From contig NZ_SDEB01000027.1 in the NCBI RefSeq assembly GCF_004522175.1, positions 1 to 50,282 of the forward strand: a stretch of 50,282 nt of DNA. Direction: 5' to 3'. Within the stretch, counting starts at the first letter, position 1. Every line of letters starts with the position of its first letter. The translations under genes and the position numbers were made by a program. This DNA comes from Paracoccus ravus. Its GTDB lineage: Bacteria; Pseudomonadota; Alphaproteobacteria; Rhodobacterales; Rhodobacteraceae. A model generated the notes under the pieces. That model did no database searches. It was not told where the DNA came from and was given only the letters and a program-made list of their open reading frames with translations. Below, in pieces: positions 43,918-50,282 of the stretch.

Positions 43918-45384
43918 ATGAATCTGGCTGAACATGTATTGGCGGCAGGGCTGAACGCTCCGGATCGTCTTGCCATGTCGATCATCGGGTTGAGCCGCGC
44001 CGATCGCTGGTCCCATGCGCGGCTGCGGCAAGCCGTCTTGGGGACCGCCACCGGGCTTCTGGGCGCAGGTCTAGAGCCCGGAGACCGGCTGCTGATGCGG
44101 CTGGGAAACAGCGCGGCCTTTCCGGTGACTTTCCTCGCCGCGATCACTGCGGGGATCGTGCCGGTCCTGACCTCGGCGGCGCTGACCGCGCCCGAGATCA
44201 CCGCCATTGCTGCGACCATCCGGCCCAGGCTGATTGTCGCGGATGAGGGCATCGCTTTGCCCGATCATCCCGCCCCGGTCCTGAACGCCCGCGCGCTTGC
44301 CGGTTTCGACGCGCTGCCCGCCGCCACATTCGCCCAAGGTGATCCCGAGCGGCTAGCCTATATCGTGCTGACCTCGGGGACATCCGGCGCGCCGCGCGCG
44401 GTCTGTCATGCCCATCGCACGATCCTTGCTCGGCAGTTGATGTTCCAGGGGTGGTACGGCCTTACGGCACAGGACCGCCTGCTGCATGCCGGGGCATTCA
44501 ACTGGACCTTCACCTTGGGGACAGGGCTTCTTGACCCTTGGACCATGGGCGCGACCGCACTGATCCCCGCGCCCGGTATCACGCCGGAACAGATCCCCCT
44601 GATCGCATCGCGCCATGGGGCGACGATCCTTGGCGCAGCACCCGCGATCTATCGCCGGATGCTGCGGGCGAATTGGCAGCCTTGGACCGCTTTGCGCCAC
44701 GGCTTGACGGCAGGTGAACGCCTCGACCCGCAATTGCGGGCGGCTTGGCGCGCGCGCACGGGCACCGAACTGCATGAGGCCATGGGCATGTCGGAATGCT
44801 CGACCTTCCTGTCAGGCAGCCCTAACCGCCCCGCCCCCGAACGCACGGTTGGCTATCCCCAGCCCGGTCGCCGCGTCGCATTGCTGGACGATCAGGGCGC
44901 GCAGGTCGCCCCCGGCGAGGCAGGCACCATCGCCATTCATCGCAGCGATCCGGGCCTGTTTCTGGGCTATCTCGACCAGCCCGAGGAAACCGCCGCGTGC
45001 CATAAAGGCGACTGGTTCCTGACCGGCGATCTGGCCCGGAGCCGCGAAGATGGCGCGTTTGAACTTCTGGGCCGCAATGACGATATGATGAACGCCGGCG
45101 GCATCCGCCTCTCGCCCGGCGAGGTCGAGGATTGGCTCGCAACCCTCCCCGAACTCGGCGAGGTCGCCGTGACCGAATTGTCCCTGGACGGAGGCCGCAG
45201 CATCATTGCCGCCTTCTGGACCGGAGCCGCCGCACCCGAGACGCTGCGCGCCCATGCCGAGGCGGGGCTTGCACACCACAAGCAACCGCGCGAATACATC
45301 CGCCTTGAAACGCTGCCCCGCACCGCGACGGGCAAGATCAACCGCCGCGCCCTGCGCGAAACCTACCGCAAGGACCGCCCATGA
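43918..45384 (+). CDS. Acyl-CoA synthetase / AMP-dependent ligase
   Basis: 488-aa ANL-superfamily adenylating enzyme activating a carboxylic acid to its CoA thioester. The motifs present are the P-loop YIVLTSGTSGAPRAV, GMSECSTF, the adenylate motif TGDLARSREDG, and the C-terminal catalytic lysine in TGKINRRALRE. It resembles benzoate-CoA-ligase-type or medium-chain acyl-CoA ligases, but the substrate cannot be read. Its stop overlaps the start of the DsbA-family gene (ATGA), so the two are coupled. Confidence 0.88.
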   Translation: MNLAEHVLAAGLNAPDRLAMSIIGLSRADRWSHARLRQAVLGTATGLLGAGLEPGDRLLMRLGNSAAFPVTFLAAITAGIVPVLTSAALTAPEITAIAATIRPRLIVADEGIALPDHPAPVLNARALAGFDALPAATFAQGDPERLAYIVLTSGTSGAPRAVCHAHRTILARQLMFQGWYGLTAQDRLLHAGAFNWTFTLGTGLLDPWTMGATALIPAPGITPEQIPLIASRHGATILGAAPAIYRRMLRANWQPWTALRHGLTAGERLDPQLRAAWRARTGTELHEAMGMSECSTFLSGSPNRPAPERTVGYPQPGRRVALLDDQGAQVAPGEAGTIAIHRSDPGLFLGYLDQPEETAACHKGDWFLTGDLARSREDGAFELLGRNDDMMNAGGIRLSPGEVEDWLATLPELGEVAVTELSLDGGRSIIAAFWTGAAAPETLRAHAEAGLAHHKQPREYIRLETLPRTATGKINRRALRETYRKDRP

Positions 45385-46022
45385 CCGCTCAAATCCGCCT
45401 TGATATTTTCGCCGACCCGGTCTGCCCTTGGTGCCTGATCGGCAAGGCCGAGCTTGACCGCGCCCTCGAAAGCCGCCCGAACCATCCCTTTGCAATCACT
45501 TGGCAGCCCTATCGGCTTGACCCGCAATTGCCGCAGGCCGGGATGGATTATGTGGCTTACATGAAAATGAAATTCACCGACGAGAAAGGCATCCTCGCTG
45601 CGATGAAGCCGGTGATGGAGGCCTCGGAACGGTTGGGGCTCTGGATCAACCCCTCGCTGATCGAGCGGGTGCCGAACACGCTGAACGCCCATCGCCTGCT
45701 TTATTGGGCGGGGCTTGAGGGCGCGCAGACTCCGGTCATGTCGGGGCTGATGCGGGCACATTGGCGCGAGGGCAAGAATATTTCCAACCCCGATGTGCTG
45801 GTCGCGATTGGCGAAAGCGCGGGCATGGACGGCACGATGATCCGCCGCCTGCTGGCGACGACCGAGGATCGCGATGAAATCGCCTCGCGCGAGATCCATG
45901 CGCGACAGCGCGGCATCAGTTCCGTCCCGACTTTCATCGTCGCCGATACCCATGTCGTCTCGGGCGCGCAGCCCGCCGCCTTGTGGCAAAACGTCATCGA
46001 CGAGCTGACCGGGGCGGCCTAG
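45381..46022 (+). CDS. DsbA-family oxidoreductase (FrnE-like)
   Basis: 213-aa cytosolic thioredoxin-fold protein. CxxC motif CPWC lies near residue 15 in IFADPVCPWCLIGK, with cis-Pro in SSVPTFIVADTHVVSGAQP, matching the FrnE/2-hydroxychromene-2-carboxylate isomerase-like branch of DsbA. No signal peptide. Translationally coupled to the upstream acyl-CoA ligase, suggesting a shared though unknown catabolic or stress role. Confidence 0.87.
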   Translation: MTAQIRLDIFADPVCPWCLIGKAELDRALESRPNHPFAITWQPYRLDPQLPQAGMDYVAYMKMKFTDEKGILAAMKPVMEASERLGLWINPSLIERVPNTLNAHRLLYWAGLEGAQTPVMSGLMRAHWREGKNISNPDVLVAIGESAGMDGTMIRRLLATTEDRDEIASREIHARQRGISSVPTFIVADTHVVSGAQPAALWQNVIDELTGAA

Positions 46023-46121
46023 GTCTTTTTGTCGCGGCAAAGCGGGCGGCTTCGGGGTTACGACATCGGCGCGGGGGGATTATCTGCTATCCTCCCAATT
46101 CCAGAGCCGGAGGAATCGCCA

Positions 46122-48386
46122 ATGACCCGCTTCGCCGCCCCAATCGCAGAACAGATCTGGGACATGAAATACCGGCTCAAGGAGGCCGAAGGACAGGCTC
46201 TGGACCTTTCTGTCGAGGATAGCTGGCGGCGTGTCGCGCGCGATCTCGCCCGCGTCGAGAAAGACCCCGCCGCATGGGAAGATCGCTTCTATGCGGCGCT
46301 TGAGGATTTCAAATTCCTGCCCGCCGGGCGCATCCTTGCGGGTGCGGGCACGGGTCGCGATGTGACGCTCTTCAATTGCTTCGTCATGGGCACGATCCCC
46401 GACAGCATGGCGGGCATTTTCGAGATGCTGAAAGAAGCCGCGCTGACCATGCAGCAGGGCGGCGGCATCGGCTATGATTTCTCGACCATCCGCCCGCGCG
46501 GGGCCGAGGTGAAGGGCGTCGCCGCCGATGCCTCGGGGCCGCTTTCTTTCATGGATGTCTGGGACGCGATGTGCCGCACCATCATGTCGGCAGGCTCTCG
46601 CCGCGGCGCGATGATGGCGACGATGCGCTGCGACCATCCCGATATCGAGGCCTTCATCGCCGCAAAGCAGGACAGCGCCCGGCTGCGCATGTTCAACCTT
46701 TCGGTGCTGGTCACTGATGCCTTCATGCAGGCGGTCAAGGATGACGGGCCGTGGGACCTGCAATTCGAGGGCAAGGTCTTCCATACCGTGCAGGCCCGCG
46801 ATCTGTGGAACCGGATCATGCGCGCGACCTATGACTATGCCGAGCCGGGCGTGATCTTCATCGACCGGATCAATCAGGCCAATAACCTGAACTATGTCGA
46901 GAATATCTCGGCGACCAATCCCTGCGGCGAGCAGCCATTGCCGCCCTATGGCGCCTGCCTGCTGGGTTCGGTGAACCTCGCGCGGCTGGTCGATGATCCC
47001 TTCACCGCCAAGGCCAAGCTGAACCCCGAACGGCTGGACGAATTGGTGCGCACCGCGATCCGGATGATGGATAACGTGGTCGATGCCTCGAAATTCCCGC
47101 TGCCGCAGCAATTGGCCGAGGCCCAGGCCAAGCGCCGCATCGGCCTTGGCGTCACCGGGCTTGCCGATGCGCTGCTGATGCTGGGCCTGCGCTACGGCGC
47201 GCCGGATGCGGTCGAGCAGACCCGCGCCTGGATGAAGGCCATCGCCCGCTCGGCCTATCTCGCCTCGGCGGATCTCGCCAAGGAAAAGGGTGCCTTCCCG
47301 CTGTTCGACGCCGAGCCCTACCTGAAATCGGGCTTCATGTCGCGGATGGATGAGGATGTCCGCGACGCGATCCGCGAGCATGGCATCCGCAATGCGCTGC
47401 TGACCTCGATCGCGCCGACCGGGACGATCTCGCTTTACGCCGGCAATGTCAGCTCGGGGATCGAGCCGGTCTTCGCCTATGCCTATACCCGCAAGGTGCT
47501 GCAGAAGGATGGCAGCCGAACCGAGGAAGAGGTCGTCGATTACGCCGTCCAGATGTGGCGCGACCTCAAGGGCGACGCGCCCCTGCCCGATTACTTCGTG
47601 AACGCCCAGACACTTGCGCCGCTCGATCACGTCGCCATGCAGGCGGCGGCGCAGGAATGGGTGGACAGCTCGATCTCGAAGACGATCAACTGCCCGGAGG
47701 ATATTTCCTTCGAGGATTTCAAGGACGTCTATCTGGCCGCCTGGGATCAGGGCTGCAAGGGCTGCACCACCTATCGCCCGAATGACGTGACCGGCTCGGT
47801 CCTGTCGGTCAGCGAAAAGACCGAGGCCGCCCCCGAGGCCGATACCGGCGCGGATGTCGTCTATCTGACCGAGCCGCTGGACCGCCCGGCGGCGCTGGAG
47901 GGCGCGACCTATAAGCTGAAATTCCCCGGCAGCGAGCACGCCATCTACATCACCATCAACGACATCGTGCAGGCCGGCCATCGCCGCCCCTTCGAGGTCT
48001 TCATCAACTCGAAGAACATGGAGCATTACGCTTGGACCGTGGCGCTGACCCGGATGATCTCGGCGGTGTTCCGGCGCGGCGGAGATGTCTCCTTCGTGGT
48101 CGAGGAACTCAAGGCCGTTTTCGATCCGCGCGGCGGTGCATGGATGGAGGGGCGCTATGTGCCCTCGATCCTCGCCGCGATCGGCGGCGTGATCGAGCGC
48201 CATATGATCGCCACGGGTTTCATTGCGGGCGAGGGCATGGGCCTGAAATCCGATCCCAAGGCCGAGGTCATGGCGGTGGGCGAGCGTCCGCGCGGCCCAG
48301 CCTGCCCCTCTTGCGGGCAATTCGGAATGCGTATGATCGAGGGATGCATGACCTGCCCCTCTTGCGGCCATTCGAAATGCGGCTGA
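46122..48386 (+). CDS. nrdJ: Adenosylcobalamin-dependent ribonucleotide reductase NrdJ
   Basis: 754-aa class II ribonucleoside-diphosphate reductase making deoxyribonucleotides with coenzyme B12, independent of oxygen. Motifs include GGGIGYDFSTIRPRG, the active-site NPCGEQPLPPYGACLLGSVN (conserved Cys and Glu) and TGTISLYAGNVSSGIEPVF. A TSCPD-like domain (FPGSEHAIYITINDI) and a C-terminal Cys-rich tail (CPSCGQ, CMTCPSCGHSKCG), likely for re-reduction or zinc binding, complete it. GGAGG is 8 nt before the ATG at 46122; the upstream in-frame extension to 46029 has no homology. No cobalamin riboswitch was recognised upstream. Confidence 0.96.
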   Translation: MTRFAAPIAEQIWDMKYRLKEAEGQALDLSVEDSWRRVARDLARVEKDPAAWEDRFYAALEDFKFLPAGRILAGAGTGRDVTLFNCFVMGTIPDSMAGIFEMLKEAALTMQQGGGIGYDFSTIRPRGAEVKGVAADASGPLSFMDVWDAMCRTIMSAGSRRGAMMATMRCDHPDIEAFIAAKQDSARLRMFNLSVLVTDAFMQAVKDDGPWDLQFEGKVFHTVQARDLWNRIMRATYDYAEPGVIFIDRINQANNLNYVENISATNPCGEQPLPPYGACLLGSVNLARLVDDPFTAKAKLNPERLDELVRTAIRMMDNVVDASKFPLPQQLAEAQAKRRIGLGVTGLADALLMLGLRYGAPDAVEQTRAWMKAIARSAYLASADLAKEKGAFPLFDAEPYLKSGFMSRMDEDVRDAIREHGIRNALLTSIAPTGTISLYAGNVSSGIEPVFAYAYTRKVLQKDGSRTEEEVVDYAVQMWRDLKGDAPLPDYFVNAQTLAPLDHVAMQAAAQEWVDSSISKTINCPEDISFEDFKDVYLAAWDQGCKGCTTYRPNDVTGSVLSVSEKTEAAPEADTGADVVYLTEPLDRPAALEGATYKLKFPGSEHAIYITINDIVQAGHRRPFEVFINSKNMEHYAWTVALTRMISAVFRRGGDVSFVVEELKAVFDPRGGAWMEGRYVPSILAAIGGVIERHMIATGFIAGEGMGLKSDPKAEVMAVGERPRGPACPSCGQFGMRMIEGCMTCPSCGHSKCG

Positions 48387-48720
48387 GAGCGTTGGGGGCG
48401 GCTGTGGCGACAGGCAAAACAACGCCATTTCTGCGATTTTTCCGCCATTCTCCAACCAATTCGTGACCATCGCACGAGGGCCCTCGGGTTTCGACGAAAT
48501 CGCATTTCTGGCCCGCAGGCGGGCTCACCTTCACACGGACAGCAAACGGGATTGTGGTGGAAGTTGCAGCGGGCTGCCTCCGACTGAACACCGGCAGCAC
48601 GCAAATCAGCAAGCGCATCCCAGAAAGCAAAAAAGGCCGCGGAGCAATCCGCGGCCTTCTTGATGGCACAAGATGCCCGATCCGGCCCTGACGACCGCGA
48701 TCAAGCGTATATGTTGGGCC
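48387..48720. other. Convergent intergenic region
   Basis: 334 bp between nrdJ and a minus-strand unknown gene. It holds no supported gene; its main feature is the terminator at 48633-48658. Confidence 0.55.
48633..48658 (-). terminator. Terminator of the 48721-49152 gene
   Basis: AAGGCCGCGG / CCGCGGCCTT hairpin with a 6-nt loop. On the minus strand the stem runs into a T6 tract, a canonical intrinsic terminator. On the plus strand it could also stop transcripts from nrdJ. Confidence 0.85.
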
Positions 48721-49152
48721 TTAAGCCCGCAGCGCCTGTGCGACATGTCGCTCTGCCATTATACGCGCCCAGAGAATGTCCCGCAGGTGGCTCATCCGAC
48801 GGCTTCTTCCGAGCAAAGGGGCGAGTGCTTCACCGCGCGGCGTGAGATGGCGCAGCTCGACAATATCGCCAAGCTGGCCGAGCTCGGAATCGAAGCGCCC
48901 GTCGCAATAGCTGCTGCAGCCGGTGGTCTCTTCATCGACCGCGACCTCGAGAAGGCGCTGCATCGTCGCGAGATTGGCTGCAAAGCCATCTCCGAGAGGA
49001 GGTCCCTCGATCAGCGCCTGAGCCGCCGCACGGAGCTGCCGGAGATCATTTTCAGGCCAAAGCTCGGGTTGCGACGCAAGATCGTCGGCGACTCCCTTCG
49101 CCGCAAGCAGAAGATCGGCACAGATGTCGAGTGGAGTTGAAGCTTGTCTCAT
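48721..49152 (-). CDS. Hypothetical protein, 143 aa
   Basis: 143-aa helical protein of unknown family (MRQASTPLDICADLLLAAKGVAD, CSSYCDGRFDSELGQLGDIVEL, ending ILWARIMAERHVAQALRA). The ATG at 49152 has GGGGA 8 nt upstream, and an intrinsic terminator follows the gene. It lies downstream of, and partly inside, the other unknown minus-strand frame. Confidence 0.7.
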   Translation of the reverse strand: MRQASTPLDICADLLLAAKGVADDLASQPELWPENDLRQLRAAAQALIEGPPLGDGFAANLATMQRLLEVAVDEETTGCSSYCDGRFDSELGQLGDIVELRHLTPRGEALAPLLGRSRRMSHLRDILWARIMAERHVAQALRA

Positions 49153-49639
49153 GGGATCTTTCCCCTGTTCTGGCCAGGGGGGGCGCCCGACCTTCAAGCC
49201 GCCGCCCACTCGGGCGGCGACGCTGTGTGGGTGATGCCGCGCCCGTAAGTGGAACCGCCTGCGCGTCCGCGGCGCGGTCGTCCTCCATCCTGGCCAGCGC
49301 TTCGAGAAGGTCCCTCAGCCGGTCTGCAAGCAGGCAGATTTCTTCGACTTCGCGACTGCCCGGGTCGAGCATCAGGCAGTCGTCCCACACCTCCGGCTCC
49401 AGACCTAGCGGGTCGAAGGTGAGAAGGCGGTGCAGCGCCAAAAGCTCCGCCTTGGCATGCCGCGTCAGACGGTTTGCCTCGCGCAGTTCGGTCACGAGGC
49501 GGAGCACGCGCCGACGCGCCAGCTCGCCGCCGATCAGGCCCGAGGCATTCATCATCGCAACGCGGTGGTCATCGAAATGGGTGCGGACGGCCTCAAGCTG
49601 CGCGTCGATGCAAAGGCTTTTCCAGTTGCGATTGAACAT
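49052..49639 (-). CDS. Hypothetical protein, 195 aa, probably frameshifted 3' end
   Basis: Unknown helical protein (MFNRNWKSLCIDAQLEAVRT, AKAELLALHRLLTFDPLGLEPEVW, EVEEICLLADRLRDLLEALARMEDD). The first about 125 residues have normal coding character. After about 49250 the translation becomes Arg/Ser-rich and overlaps the next gene by 101 bp in another phase. The true C-terminus was probably shorter and lost by an indel. It may form a two-gene operon with the downstream frame. The ribosome site GAAGGAGAT precedes the ATG. Confidence 0.6.
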   Translation of the reverse strand: MFNRNWKSLCIDAQLEAVRTHFDDHRVAMMNASGLIGGELARRRVLRLVTELREANRLTRHAKAELLALHRLLTFDPLGLEPEVWDDCLMLDPGSREVEEICLLADRLRDLLEALARMEDDRAADAQAVPLTGAASPTQRRRPSGRRLEGRAPPLARTGERSHETSFNSTRHLCRSSACGEGSRRRSCVATRALA

Positions 49640-50198
49640 GGCGTATCTCCTTCGAATGCCCCGTCGATCGTGACGGCGGTCAAGCAGCGTGATTTCTGAG
49701 TTCGGTTCTCTTTCGTTGGTCTATCTGTCTGTCTTTCTGCCCTCTCGCCCTCTCGCCCTCTCGCCCTCTCGCCCCGCGCGCCGCCGACTTTGCGGGGTAG
49801 AGGGCGAGAGGCAGGGATACGCATCCGGCCCGTCTCCTTCGACGATTGCGCTTTGACTCCACCGCTCGAAGGTGTGGTGCTTTGCCTTTCGAAATGAAGA
49901 TTGGCTATTTTCGTCAGGACGAAGAAACTCGCCCGGGGGAAAAAGCTAAGATTTTAGAGATCCGATCCGCCGGAAGGCGCGCGATTCCCATTGCGCCGGA
50001 TCGGACAGGGCAGCGTCAGGGCATGGCCTGCGAGGTTGCAACGCCAAGGCGCCTGTGGAACAGCGCACTATTCGACAGCCCATCTCCGCTCCCGGCCAGA
50101 CCCGCCCTGGATGCGTTTCAGAAGTAGCGATACCGCGCCGCAGTCTGACGCGAAGGAGCGGTAATCCTCCCCGTTTTAACGGGGCGCAGAAGTAGACC
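49640..50198. other. Gene-poor region with tandem repeat, up to IS3 end
   Basis: No supported gene. It contains the 8-bp tandem repeat and hairpin at 49739-49812. Near the right edge is a short inverted repeat (CCCCGTTTTAACGGGG, 50170-50185) that probably lies in or next to the IS3-family terminal region. Confidence 0.5.
49739..49812. repeat. GCCCTCTC tandem repeat forming hairpin
   Basis: Four perfect tandem copies of GCCCTCTC (49739-49770), followed by an inverted copy (GTAGAGGGCGAGAGGC, about 49797-49812). Together they can fold into a long stem with one small irregularity. It lies upstream of the 49639 gene start, so it could be part of that gene's leader. Confidence 0.75.
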
Positions 50199-50282
50199 TC
50201 AGGCAGCCATTTTCAGTTTCTGGGCGGGTGTGATGCCGCCGATGCCCATGTTGGGGCGCTCGTTGTTGTAAGTCCATAGCCA
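50199..50282 (-). CDS. IS3-family transposase OrfB, C-terminal fragment (cut by window end)
   Basis: The last 27 residues (WLWTYNNERPNMGIGGITPA, then QKLKMAA) match the conserved C-terminus of IS3-family OrfB transposases (rve domain end: YNxxRPH-type motif). The gene continues beyond the window edge, so intactness cannot be judged. Confidence 0.85.
   Translation of the reverse strand, partial: WLWTYNNERPNMGIGGITPAQKLKMAA

Noticed and set aside
46022..46121. Cobalamin riboswitch upstream of nrdJ
   Set aside because: Only 100 nt are available and no B12-box-like conserved core is visible.
46080..48470. 796-codon minus-strand open frame opposite nrdJ
   Set aside because: Antisense shadow of an intact class II ribonucleotide reductase.
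49846..50127. 93-codon plus-strand frame near the right end
   Set aside because: No ribosome site or motif; it sits between repeat DNA and an IS end.

Overview
The window is high-GC alphaproteobacterial DNA. It most resembles a Paracoccus-like member of the Rhodobacterales: a phaZ / phaC-phaP-phaR locus in the arrangement known from Paracoccus, a compact glgB-C-A-X-P glycogen operon, and a class II (B12-dependent) ribonucleotide reductase. The genus is inferred from gene content and order.

Layout. 1-492 holds no recognisable gene. 493-11800 is storage-glucan metabolism: a GH13 alpha-glucosidase on the minus strand, divergent from a tightly packed glycogen operon (glgB, glgC, glgA, glgX, glgP) with TGATG and ATGA stop/start overlaps. 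11937-13358 is an MscS-type channel. 13395-15970 is a small flagellar group (rod-binding protein, divergent fliK and flgD). 15971-16902 is a graveyard of mobile DNA: an IS110 transposase N-terminus fused to the remains of a site-specific integrase.

17007-34861 is a 17.9 kb integrated element. It is bounded by a 15-bp direct repeat whose right copy is the 3' end of a tRNA-Ser(GGA) gene, with a P4-type integrase next to that end. It carries an AlpA-like regulator, an XRE-type regulator, a winged-helix replication initiator, a DUF3102-like coiled-coil protein, a primase/DUF3987 helicase-like protein, and a translationally coupled run of small unknown genes. Low-GC cargo consists of a one-TM protein, a soluble histidine kinase coupled to a receiver protein, and a lipoprotein. 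No capsid, terminase, tail or conjugation gene is visible, so a phage-satellite-like or otherwise mobilisable island is the best description. Its most striking feature is a set of five evenly spaced CGCA-N5-TGCG inverted repeats next to an AT-rich tandem repeat. They lie inside the initiator gene, the architecture of the lambda origin inside gene O. Two element genes appear broken (one frameshift, one in-frame amber), and a CGTAATACG palindrome recurs at the element's promoter regions.

34981-39970 is the polyhydroxybutyrate locus: the repressor PhaR, the phasin PhaP with two CTGC-N3-GCAG operators upstream, the synthase PhaC with an unusual basic N-terminal extension, and a divergent intracellular depolymerase PhaZ. 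Then come an alpha/beta hydrolase, thrS, a cold-shock protein, an acyl-CoA ligase-like gene coupled to a DsbA-family oxidoreductase, and nrdJ. 48721-49639 holds two unknown minus-strand genes with an odd 100-bp overlap. The window ends in the C-terminus of an IS3-family transposase.
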